Below, in pieces: positions 21,886-32,459 of a DNA stretch of 64,000 bases (the first letter of the stretch is position 1; the number at the start of each line of letters is the position of its first letter). The DNA lies in NCBI GenBank assembly GCA_016271365.2, contig CM028136.1, positions 472,252,001 to 472,316,000 of the forward strand, written 5' to 3'. The position numbers and the translations under genes are program-made. This DNA is from Neoceratodus forsteri. Its lineage: Eukaryota > Chordata > Ceratodontiformes > Ceratodontidae. Below the pieces are notes generated by a model. That model had not been told where the DNA came from and searched no databases. It was given only the letters and a program-made list of their open reading frames with translations.

Positions 21886-24800
21886 CACCAGATGTCATGC
21901 CCTGGGAATAGTCAGGAGGAGGAGGAGGGGGGTCTGGGTCTGGAAGGGGGAAGAGCAGTTGAATAGGGGTAGTAGGGACAAAGAGATGCCCTGGGGCAAA
22001 AATGGATCACAATAGGGGTCCTCCCTGTCTGATTCCCATACCCAAGAGTACTGTTGAATGCAGACAGGTGGTATGGTCTTCCTTGATTGTTCATCCTATT
22101 AGGATGGTGTTATGCAATGCCAGGTCTATTCAAAACAAGACTGCTATTTTAGCAGATCTTGCTGGGACATCAGACCTGGCGTGCATCACCGAGACCCGGC
22201 TGGAGGAGAATGCAGATCCAGTTTTGTCATCGGCTGTTTCAGTTGGCTATTCGGTGATACACTGTCTGAATATGGATTGTAGGGGCGGGGATGTAGCCAT
22301 TTGGTTTAGGTCAGAACTGGGCCTTATTGAGGTGCCAGTGGGGTGCACTAGATCCTTTCAGTATATCATGGGTGCAGGTGTCAGGTGCAGGATACTTCTC
22401 ATCTATCAACCACTGAAGAGATGGGAGAGAATTCCTGCAGGAAGTTGCAGACTTCATTGTCGATGTGATATTGGGATCCTCAGATGGTTGATTCTGGGGG
22501 ATTTCAATGCCTGGGTCAACAATGAACTCTCACAATTTGGTTGTGACTTCCTACAACTAATGACTTTGTTGGGCCTCATACAGGTTGTTAACTCCGCAAC
22601 CCACATTAGAGGTCACACATTGGACTTGGTGTTTCTCCTGGAAATGGAAATATCTGATTTGGTGGTGGAACCAGTCGTATGGTCTGACCATCACACCATA
22701 GGGTTCAGTTTTGGGGCTCCCCCCAATGGGCCTGCCACTATGGAAATGACCCAGTACCACCCTTAGCAGGGTGTGAACCCTTATGGTCTAATGGGGGTGC
22801 TGAATCTAGGAAGCATGCCGAGGGAATGCATGGATTTGGGAGACCTGGTGCTTGCCTATAATATGGCAGTAATGGTGGCCTTGGATTCTATTGTTTCTGT
22901 TCATGTTCACCTGCTCACCCTCCATCCAAGGTCTCCATGGTTTTATGGGACCTTGAAGGAGTTGAGGAGAGTTGGATGAAGGCTGGAGAGGGCCTGGCAG
23001 AAATTGGGCTTGGAGGGTGACAGGCTTAGGTTTATGGAACATTATACTATCTATCAATCGACAATCACCCATGAGAAGGCAGAATTCTTGTCCAGGGAGA
23101 TTGCCACTGCACAAAATATATCAGCTCAGCTCTTCTGGACCGTGGTCAGATTGTGCCATCTGATCTGTCTTCAGTCTGTGGGAGCTTTTTCACAAGAGAA
23201 GTGTGATAAGTTTGCTCAATTGTTTGCAGATAAGGTTGCCACCATCAGGTCTGAGATCTGCCAGTCCACCTCCAAGGGGTGTTGCAGTGGTCAGCAGGAT
23301 GTCACAAGTGCCTGGTTTGTTTGGACAGACTTCAGCCAGATAGAATTCACTGACATCGTGAGGGTCATCCAGACTTTGCGGCCAACCTGCTGTAGTTTGG
23401 ATCCGGGCCCCACATGACTCTTAGTGGGTTGCATGAATGAGATTGGCCTAATCCTTGCAGAGATAGTCTAGAGTTCATTAGAGAGGGGGATCTTTCCTGA
23501 TCCCCTAAAGGAGGTGGTCATGTGACTGCTCCTGAAAAACCCTCCCTTGACCCATATTGTCCTGATAACTACAGACATGTCTCTAATCTGCCCTTTGTGG
23601 GTAAGGTTATTGAGAAGCTGATTGCGCTGCAGCTGGATGACCATTTTACCACCCATGATGTCTATGATTCTCTCCAGTCTGGATTTAGGAAGAGACATAG
23701 CACAGAGATGGCTCTTGTCTGGGTGCTTAATGATCTCATAATAGTGAGAGATCAGAGGTCTAGTTCCATCTTGGTCCTCCTTGATCTCTCCGGAGCATTT
23801 GACACTGTGGACCATGGTGTGCTATTGGAATGCCTGCAATTCATCTGTGGACTATCAGGTGCAGCCCTCAGATGGTTTAAATCTTTCCTCCAGGATATGA
23901 CTCAGAGAGTGGTCACTGAGATTTATTCCTCTGACGCTCTCCCACTATCCTGTGGGGTTCTGCAGGGTTCCATTTTGACACCCATGCTGTTTGCAGTGTA
24001 TATGCTGCTGTTGGGAGACATTATTAGGTGGTATGGCTTGAGTTTTCACTGCTATGCAGATGACACTCACTGTACCTGTCCTTTTCACCCCGGCAGGAGG
24101 ATGCAATCTCAGTATTTAACAACTGTCTTTCTGAGATTCAGGACTGGATGAGTGCCAGCTGGCTGAAAATAAATCCAGATAAGACTGAGGCATTGGTGGT
24201 AGACCCAGATCCTCAGGTGGTGGGCATGTTGGCTGGACAGTTACCTGGGCTTTGGCTGGGGGATACTCCACTAGCTGCCTCACATCAGGTGTGTAACCTG
24301 GGTGTTATGTTTGACAATGAACTGACCCTGAAATCTCAGGTGTGGGCAGTTGCCAAGACCTAGTTTTTTCATATGAGGAATATTGCCAGGGTGAAACACC
24401 TGGTTTCTCCTGATGATCTTTCTACCTTGGTCCACACATTTGTGACCACCTCCTTGACTACTGCAATGCCCTGTACCTAGGGCTACCAGTTGATATCCGC
24501 CACTTGCAGCTGGTGAAGAATGCTGTGGTCAGGCTTGTGACTGGTACTTCTAGGACCAGTCACATTACACTTGTGCTCCGTGGACTGCACTGGCTGCCTG
24601 TACAGTGGCAGATCACCTTTAAGGTCAGCTTGCTGACCTAAAAAGCCCTACATGAACAGGGACTCTGCTACCTGAAAGATCTCCTTTGCCCCTACTGCCC
24701 CTCCTGCCTGTTTTGATCCACCAATGAGGGATTGCTAGAGATTGCCAGGGTGCATTTGAAGACATCCGGGGCTCTGTCTTTTTCTTACACAGCCCCTACC

Positions 24801-25084
24801 ATGTGAAATTCTTTGCCTAGTCCGGTGAGAGAGTGCCTGACCATCCAAAGCTTCAAGTCAGTCCTCAAGACCTATTTAGTCAGGCTAGTGTTTCCTGATA
24901 GTGTTAGCTGATAGCTTCAGCCATTAATGTTATGCTGCTGTTTGGAATTTGTATTATGGATTAATGCTATTGTAATTGCGTTTTATGGAATATTAATATT
25001 GTTATTTGTATGTGTTTTATTTTTGTACAGCACCTTGGCTTTGAAAGGCGCTTTATAAATAAAGATATTATAATTATTATTACA
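21886..25084 (+). mobile_element. L2 LINE, nearly complete ORF2, inserted in a CR1
   Basis: About 3.2 kb on the plus strand. It carries an endonuclease-RT ORF and a classic L2 3' terminus: a GAAAGGCGCTTTATAAATAA block near 25045 followed by a short ATTATTATTA-type tail. The flanking sequence on both sides is one minus-strand CR1, so the L2 inserted later. No clear target duplication was visible, which is usual for L2. The 5' boundary (about 21886) is estimated from where the CR1 match stops. Confidence 0.8.
22002..24900 (+). pseudogene. L2 ORF2 (endonuclease-reverse transcriptase)
   Basis: Endonuclease: LCNARSIQNKTAILADL, ACITETRLEENADP, then ILGDFNAWVNN near 22490-22525 and WSDHHTIGFSF near 22680-22715, so the catalytic Asn, Glu, Asp and His motifs are kept. 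Reverse transcriptase, open at 23522-24150: NYRHVSNLPFVGKVIEKL, FRKRHSTEMAL, motif A LDLSGAFDTVDH (23781-23815), GVLQGSILTPMLF, motif C YADD at 24053-24064. A frame change near 24148 leads to WLKINPDKTEALVV. The C-terminal part decays after 24363. Only a few breaks separate it from a full ORF, making it among the better preserved in the window. Confidence 0.85.
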
Positions 25085-25857
25085 TTGAACCACACTGTAT
25101 AGTTATCACTGGCCCCCAGGTGGACACCTACCGTGACATCTGCAACACTGTCCCAATTAGTGAATACAAAGTCCAGTACTGCCCCCTCATGAGCGGGGTC
25201 TTTCACTAGTTGCCTGAGGAATGCCCCCTGAAGGGAGTCCAGGATGTTTCTGCTCCTAGCTGAAGCTACAGCTGGGATGCTCCAATCTACATCTGGCAGA
25301 TTGAATTCTCCACCACCAGCACCACTCCCTTGTTTCCCATCTTTTGGATGGCTTCCACTAGAACCTTATGCACCCCCCCCATGTTGGAGGTCTGTAGATC
25401 ATGCTAGTATGAATAGCGTCTCACTTCTCTGTTTCTAGGGTGACACACAGTACCTCCACCCCTTCCTGATTTCCCAGTATCTCAGTAGCATTTATGCCAT
25501 CCTTCACATTAAGATCCCACCCTTCTTTCCCACCCAGTCCTTTCTGAACAGAGCATAGTCCGGTAAGGCTATATCCGAGTCATGGTTCTCATAGCACCAT
25601 TACTCGGTAATGGTGACAATGTCCAGGTCAGCCTCTGCCATGATGGCCTCTAGGTGTGGGATTTTGTTTCCCAGACTTTTAAGCATTTTCTTACATGGCC
25701 TTCCAGAATGTGCTACCACCCTGTTTGTCATCATCTCCATCCCCTTTTTTTTACTTACTTTATTCTCCCCTCTCAGAGTCCTCTGCTACTCCTCTGATGT
25801 CCCTTCTGCACAGGCACCAAGTATGAGACCCCCAAACCCCATGACTTGCCCTTCATT
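25085..25857 (-). pseudogene. Minus-strand CR1, 5' part (endonuclease)
   Basis: The minus strand gives WCYENHD, DYALFRKDWVGKK, EGVEVLCVTLETE, IYRPP and, at the left end, GAVLDFVFTN and ASDNYTVWFNV. The SDH motif is SDN, so the catalytic His is lost. It continues at 21885 and below after the inserted L2. The right end coincides with the start of CR1 copy 2, so either it was truncated there or copy 2 inserted into it. Confidence 0.75.
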
Positions 25858-26485
25858 GCAGAGCAAGAAACAGAAGCCAAGAACTACAGATTTTTTACTA
25901 ATTAATCACTTCTGTCTCAGCAGAAGTAGTACCTGTTTGGATTAAGCAAACAGATACTTTATTAGAAGAAGAGGGTCTCATTTAAGTAAAAAAAAAAGCA
26001 TTTTTTCTGAGGAAGGGGCAGTATCACCTTAATTTACTGAGAGCAGAGAGTGAATCTAATTGGGGGTGTGGCTTAGCAGCTTAGGTGTACAAAAGCAGCT
26101 GTCTCCAATTACAGCTTCTGGCTGTTCTGGCAGAAGAGAACTGGTTGCAGAGCAAGAAACAGAAGTCCAGAACTACAGATTTTTTACTAATTAATCACTT
26201 CTGTCTCAGTAGGAGTAGTACCTGTTTGGATTAAGCAAACAGATACTTCATTAGAAGAAGAGGGTCTCATTTAAGTAAAAAAAAAGAAGAAAAAAAGTGT
26301 TTTTTCTGAGGAAGGGGCAGTATCACCTTAATTTACTGAGAGCAGAGAGTGAATCTAATTGGGGGTGTGGCTTAGCAGTTTAGGTGTACAAAAGCAGTGT
26401 TCCACTAGCAGCTCCTGGGTTGAGTATAGAAGAGAACTGGCTGCAGAGCAAGAAACAGGTAGTCCAGAAGTACAGATTTTTTACT
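25858..26485 (+). repeat. Tandem 5' repeats of CR1 copy 2
   Basis: Units begin with GCAGAGCAAGAAACAG at 25858, 26147 and 26443, giving periods of 289 and 296 bases. Two units are full length and the third is only about 43 bases. Each full unit includes the same CTGGTTGCAGAGC junction, an A-run of variable length and a GGGGGTGTGGCTTAGCAG block. The arrangement just upstream of ORF1 fits promoter monomers, though transcription cannot be shown from sequence. Confidence 0.9.
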
Positions 26486-26840
26486 AGTTTCCTCCTTCCC
26501 ACCCAAAGCCAGTTCTAGTTTTATAGCCACTGAATTTGACTGACAACAGGAACTTCCTCTTTGGCAGTAGGAAGGGAAGGATCACTGAGACACAATAGTT
26601 TCAGCTACCTTGAAGGAAGCTAAAAAAAAAAACTCTTTATCCCCCCCTGGCTGCTGGAGGTCTGAATCCAAGCACGGAGGAAGGAGACTACTGAAAACTA
26701 CAGGAATCTCCTGTCCCAGAACAGGAAGGGTGAGAGTTGTAAAGGCACATAGGCAGTAGAAAAGTAAGTATAAAAATACATAGAGGCAGGAGACAATAAG
26801 CATACAAAGCAACAGGAGAGGGGACACAAAATAAGTCAAG

Positions 26841-27750
26841 ATGGGAGTGGTGCAGTGCAATGGCTGTGGAGCAGCAGTGTTCGGGGAGACATTCTGGAAG
26901 CTGTGATGCTGCCCTGTTTGCAGGCACCTCTCTGGTCTGATGGAGGAGGTTGCCCGTCTCCAGGCTGACCTGGCTAGGATTCATGAAACCTCTTTCCCCA
27001 CCCAGGGACCACCAGGGCAACCACCGTTACCTCAGATGTTGCCTCAGATGTTGCCAAGAAAGAGGAGCAGTTGGACCAAGGTGGACTCAGGGAGGGAGAG
27101 GATGGTGGAACAGAGGTGCATCCCTCCAGTTGTAGCTCTCCACAATTCATATGCTGTTCTGGCAAAGAGTGGTTCCTCTATGGAGGCACCTGCAGTGGAG
27201 ACCAAGGAGGATGCTGGGAACCTCCACAAAGGAGACCCACAGGAGGGTGGCACAAGACCCCACAGGTGAAGGAAACAACTCCTGGTGGGGGACTCAATCA
27301 TTGGGGGGGTAGACGTGGGGGAGGAAGGGGATAGGGAGGTAAGGTACCTGCCTGGCACCATGGCTTGGAGGGACAAGAAGTGAATCCTCAGGATCGTGGG
27401 AGCAGCTGCATGGGGGAGGGAGCTGGATGTCATTGTCCACCTAGGAACAAATGACCCAGCTGTAAATTGGATCAGAGCAGTGCAAGAAGAGTTTGTGGAG
27501 TTGGGGAGGGGGTCTTAGACAAGCTGCATGTACGGTAACCTTCTTGGAGGTGCTGCCTGACTATGGCAAGGATGATTCTAGGGTATTCCACACAATGGAA
27601 TTCAATGCATGGTTGAACAACTGGTGTGAAGCTCAGGGTTTTGGCTTCATTGGGGACTGGGGAGCCACCTGGAGAAATGCAGGCCTATACTGGCACGATG
27701 GTCTGCATCTGTCCAGGGGGATCCAGGATCCTAGGTGACAGGTTTAAATG
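26841..27750 (+). pseudogene. CR1 copy 2 ORF1 (CxxC motif plus SGNH-like domain)
   Basis: ATG at 26841 opens MGVVQCNGCGAAVFGETFW, with the first CxxC. A TGA at codon 22 interrupts it, followed by CCPVCRHL, the second CxxC, and MEEVARLQADLARIHE, a likely coiled coil. The frame stays open to 27269. In another frame the SGNH-like domain appears: LLVGDSIIGGV near 27280-27310, VHLGTNDPAV near 27436-27465, EFNAWLNNWCEAQGFGF near 27599-27650, and HDGLHLSRG near 27697-27722. The Ser, the Asn of GTND and the final Asp-His pair of an SGNH fold are all visible. One nonsense change and one or two frameshifts inactivate it. Confidence 0.85.
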
Positions 27751-27959
27751 CTTCATTGGCAAGCATTTAAACTAGCCAAGGGGAGGCACTGAAATGGAGC
27801 AGGGAAATCCCAGCATCCCCCCAACAAAGTGCAGTAGTTAGAGAGGTAAACACCAAGGCAGAGAAGTCAGTAGGGAGCAGGACAGGGATAAATGCAGAAA
27901 AAGAAGTTAAGGACAGGGATGGGGCTAAAAGGGGTAAGGTCATAAAAAATAAATGGAAG

Positions 27960-30712
27960 GTGATGAGTACCAGTGCCCATAGTCAGTGCAACAAGCTCCC
28001 TCAACTAGTGGCCTTAACGGAAGAGAGATGCCTGGATATTGTGGCAGTCACTGAAACATGGTACACAGAGAACCATGAGTTGGAAGTCAACATACCAGGA
28101 TACACAGTCTACAGGAGGGACAGGGTGGGTAAAAGAGGAGGAGGAGGAGTAGCTCTCTATATAAGGGAAGGGATTAAAGCAACAGAACTAAAGAGTAAAC
28201 AGGAAGTTGATGAGTCACTATGGGTCACCCTGGAGACAGGAAATGGCACCACAATCTGCATGGGTGTTGTGTATGGACCCCCATCTCAGGGGGGGGAAAT
28301 GGACAAGGAAATGATAGAAGGCATCCTTAAAATGGCAGAAAAAGGGGAGATATTGTTGATGGGGGACCTGAATATGCCAGATGTTAATTGGAGTACCTTT
28401 GCTGCAGGCACATCCAAGAGCAGGGTCATTCTTGATGCCTACATGGGGCATGCCTCAGACAGCTAGTGTTGGAACCCACTCAGGAGGGAGCAATTCAGAC
28501 CTGGTACTTTCAAATGGGAAGGAGAAAGGATCTCAGATTTAGAAGTGGTAGCTATCTGAGAACAAGTGACCACCAAACAGTGTGGTTCACAATAAACACA
28601 GCATAGAGTCAAGCCACAAAACAAGAGTATTGGACTTTAGGAAGACTGACTTTGGGAAATGAGAGGTGCCTTAGAAAAGCACTAGCAAATGGGCAAGAAG
28701 GAGGGTGGAGGAACAATGGGAATAATCAAACAGCCATTGCAGAGGCAACAAGCCTTTGTGTGAAGCAAATCAATAAAACAAATCAAAGGAAAAAAACACT
28801 ACGGTTCTCAAAAGAGGTGGCAGGGATGGTTAAGGAGAAAAAGACAGCATTCAGAAAATATAAGGAAACACAGAAGGAGCAGGACAGAGAACTTTATCAG
28901 TTAAAGCAGAAGGAGGCAGGGAAGGCAGTCAGAATAGCAAAGGCACAAACTGAGGAAAAGATAGCCAACTCTGTTAAGAAGGGGATAAAACTTTTATAGG
29001 TACATTAGGAAGCAAAGAAAGACCAAGGGAGGGATACAGAGACTTAATAAAGGGGAGGAATGTGGGCAGAGGGTGACAGTGAAAAAGCAGGGATACTGAA
29101 TGAATATTTCTGCTCAGTATTCACAACAGATGAGGAGGGGGAGGTGCCTAAACCAAACAAGGGAGAAACTCTGAATGGGGGGGGGTCGATACCAGTCCAT
29201 TCACAGAAGAAAGGGTTTTGAAAGAACTCTTGAAACTGAGGGTGGACAAAGCAATGGGGTCTGATGGGATTCACCCAAGAACACTAAAAGAACTAAGGTT
29301 AGAACTAGTAACACCACTGACTACTCTCTTTAACAAATCATGGGAGGATGGAGTGGTACCTGAGGACTGGAGGAGGGCAAATATGATTCCACTTCACAAA
29401 AGTGGGAGCAGGGCAGAGGCAGGAAACTACAGACCAGTTAGTTTGACTTCAGTAGTATGGAAAATGATGGAATCACTTCTGAAGGAAAGAATTGTTGAGT
29501 ACCTAGAGGCAAGTGGGGCACAGGACCCAAGGCAGCATGGTTTCACAGCAGGAAGGTCATGTCAGATGAACCTAATAGATTTCTTTGACTGGGTGACCAA
29601 AGTAGTAGACCAGGGAGGGGCTGTGGATATGGTCTACCTAGATTTTACAAGGCATTTGACACAGTTTCACACAAAAGATTAATATACAAGTTAGCCAGCC
29701 TTGGAGTGGGTCCCAAGGTGGTAGCCTGGATAAAAAACTGGCTGGACAACAGGACGCCAAAGGTAATAGTAAACGGAGTCCACAGTGAAGAAAGGAGGGT
29801 AACTAGTGGGGTACCGCAGGGTTCGGTACTGGGACTGGTCCTCTTTAATATCTTTATAAGTGACATTGGAGAGCACCTGGAAGGAAAGGTATGCCTCTTT
29901 GCAGATGACACAAAGATCTGCAACAGGGTTGATACACAAGGAGGGGTGGAAAGAATGAAAAGGGTCTTGGCAAGGTTGCAGGAATGGTCAAATATGTGGC
30001 AGCTCAGATTCAATGCAAAGAAGTGCAAGGTAATGCATCTGGGAAACAAAAACCCAGGGGTAGAGTACACAATGGGGGTGAGTTAATAACAGCAAAAATC
30101 GAAGGAGACCTAGGAGTAATTATATCAGATGACCTAAAGGTGGGTAAGCAATGTGAAAAGGCAGTAAGGAGGGCTGGGGAATACTGGGATGCATAGGGAG
30201 AGGCATCAAGAAGTAGAAAACAAGAAGTTGTTATCCCTTTCTACAGACAGTTAGTGAGACCCCATCTGGAGTACTGCGTGCAATTCTGGAGACCCCATCT
30301 CTGCAAAGACATAGACAGAATGGAGGCTGTTCAGAGGAGGGCAACCAAAATGGTGCAAGTTCTGCACCAGAAGATATACGAGGAGAGACTAAAGCAGCTT
30401 AATATGTATACCCTTGAGGAAAGGAGGGAGAGGGGGGACATGATAGAAACTTTCAAGTATCTCAAGAGAATTAACAAGGTACAAGAGGGTAATATCTTTC
30501 AGAAGAAGAGATGTGCAAGAACAAGGGGGCACAATTTGAAGATAGAGGGGGGACAGCTCAGAGGTAATGTTAGAAAGTATTTTTTCACAGATAGAGTTGT
30601 GGATGCATGGAACAGCCTTCCTGAGGAGATTGTGGAGTCAGGAACAGTGGGAGAATTCAAGAATGCATTGGACAGGCATAAGGCAATTCTAGTGGGGGGC
30701 AGGAGGAAGTAA
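27960..30712 (+). pseudogene. CR1 copy 2 ORF2 (endonuclease-reverse transcriptase)
   Basis: Endonuclease: VAVTETWYTENHE, RGGGGVALYIREG, MGDLNMPDVNW near 28359-28391, and LRTSDHQTVWF near 28556-28590. The usual NARS block reads TSAHSQCNK, so the first Asn is lost. Reverse transcriptase opens at 29218: VDKAMGSDGIHPR, NYRPVSLTSVV, HGFTAGRSCQMNLIDFFDWV. In motif A (29641-29660) a single missing base turns the expected DFSKAFD into a frameshift. The next frame has GVPQGSVLG and motif C FADD (29898-29909). The C-terminal part (30254-30712) is intact to a natural stop: RPHLEYCVQFWRPHL, RRATKMVQVLHQKIYEERLK, FFTDRVVDAWNSLPEEIV. Confidence 0.9.
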
Positions 30713-30820
30713 GCTGTTGATTAACTAGAATCTGCAGCTTATCCATCAGGTAGGGAAACGGGCAGATTGGGTGAGCCAAGCGGTCCTTATCTGCTGTCAA
30801 ATTCTATGTTTCTATGTTTT

Positions 30821-31270
30821 GTGGCAAGGGGTGGGGAGCAACTCAACCCACCAGACCGGATGAATATTCGGGGAGGTGCCTTCCCAGGCCATTGCAGTGG
30901 GGGACCATCATCATCCTGCAGAAGATTCCCTTTTTTGCACAGTTTCCTGACTTCCCCCGAAGACTGCGATGTGTACTGGTGCCAGTGGCTGCAGCGTACA
31001 CACACCTGTGCACATCCCACCAAGCGTCTGCCTCAGTCACTCACCCTCAATTTTTAACGCTGGTGTGCCACCTCCCGGCCTCCACTAGGGGGCAGGCAAT
31101 TGCTGAGCACTGCTAACCCCCCCCCCCAGAAAAGGAGAGCAGTCCTAGGGACGCTCAATCCTTCTCCCCGCCAACCCCCGGCAGCCCATGCTCATTCCTG
31201 AACATGGGTCACCAGTGTGACCTGAGATAAGGTGCCCAGCGCCTCAGCCCTCAGCATCACCGGGCCAGCT
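30821..31270 (+). repeat. GC-rich unclassified repeat, copy 2
   Basis: The segment starts right after the CR1 copy 2 tail. Its second half corresponds block by block to the insert at 11213-11768: GCTCATTCCTGAACATGGGT matches GCTCGTTCCTGAAATCGGTT, and CCTCAGCATCACCGGGCCAG matches CTCAGTGCCACCAGGCTGTG. The first half is harder to align. No coding motif was recognised. No target duplication was found here. Confidence 0.55.
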
Positions 31271-31559
31271 ATCCCATCCCCTTTTGACTTCCTTCAGACC
31301 ACCTCTACTCTCAGTCCCATCTTTCATCACTTCTACCACTTTGTTTCCTTTTATGTTGGGTACCTTTGGGGATTTCTTTCCCATAGATCTCTCCCTACTG
31401 CCTACTTCAGTTTGAGGGGGGAGACAGTTTATGTCTTCCTGTTTCCTTATACAGTATGACAAATACATAAAATTACTTCTGTGGAATAAATAAGGTAGAC
31501 TGGAGGGACTTGTTCACACTGAATGGGAACACTGGTCCAAAAGGGAGCTCAGTTAAGCT
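31271..31559. other. Unassigned sequence
   Basis: No clear element. A minus-strand reading with KRGWDSWPGDAEG near 31245-31285 faintly recalls a CR1 C terminus, but this is too weak to call. Confidence 0.4.
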
Positions 31560-31830
31560 GCCAAGAGGCAGATATAGGAAGAATGTTAGAAAGTATTTTT
31601 TTTCATGTGGAAAGTGGTGGACAGTTGGAACAACCTGCCCTGGGAAGTTTTCTGTGTTAAGTCAGTAGACAGAATCAAATGAAGGTAGGACAAATTTATG
31701 GGATAGGTAAAGGTAGGGGAAGGGGGATGGTGGAGTGAGGGATTGCTAGCACCATCGCACCCAACTGTAGGTATGGCTGGTTGGGCTTATGAGCCATTAG
31801 TCCTTTTTCTGCCATCAATGTCTGTTTCTT
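31560..31830 (+). pseudogene. CR1 3' fragment
   Basis: NVRKYFF-like sequence near 31580-31600, then VGTTCPGKF (for WNNLPGEV) near 31625, then a 3' UTR with GGTTGGGCTTATGAGCCATT and CTTTTTCTGCCATCAATGTC near 31780-31820. These match the end of CR1 ORF2 and its UTR. Only the last ~270 bases are present. Confidence 0.65.
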
Positions 31831-32459
31831 TGCTGCTTTGTTTGTATACACCACAACCTGGAATGTATTATTGCTACTATGAAATGGATCCATATTTGTA
31901 ATAGTAAAAATTAAAAAAAGTTTTTAAAATGTTTTAATAAAGATTATTTTAATGTGTAGGTGTACAGCAAAAAACATGGGGCTTGATTTTCAAAGGTCAG
32001 AGAATGATGCAAGGTGCGTGTGCCAGAAAGGAATGATGCAAGGAGCAAGCTGCGTCAAAACTTGCATCAGTTCAATTTTCTAATGCTGCTTGCGTCAAAA
32101 AAGGAATGGCCTGTGCCAAAGTTGCTTGCATCAGGCTTGTGGCAAAAAAATGGGCATGCCATGTCGCAGCGGTGCTTGCATCAACAAAAATAATGCACCA
32201 TCCCCTTTTTGGGATTTTCTAAGGTAGAAACTGTCGACACTGCGTCAGAGATGCATGCCATTATTACACCAGTCAGAACTGATTTATCTGACACTAGAGC
32301 ATATACAAAGGCCCACAGCAGACAGGAAGACCTAACTGTGGTACTATGAATGGCATTCTTCTGCAAGAATCCTGTATTGTAGACATTGTAATGCTGTCTC
32401 AAGGACTGTACCATGTAAAATATTGCTTCCAGAGGCCATTTCATGAGCCATACATTTTG

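Larger units (their letters stand above)
25858..30820 (+). mobile_element. CR1 LINE copy 2, near full length
   Basis: About 4.96 kb with all parts of a CR1 in order: tandem 5' repeats (25858-26485), ORF1 (26841-27750), ORF2 (27960-30712), and a 108-base 3' UTR ending in AAATTCTATG and TTTCTATG units at 30801-30820. It is the best preserved CR1 in the window and therefore probably the youngest. A few stops and frameshifts still break both ORFs. Confidence 0.9.
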
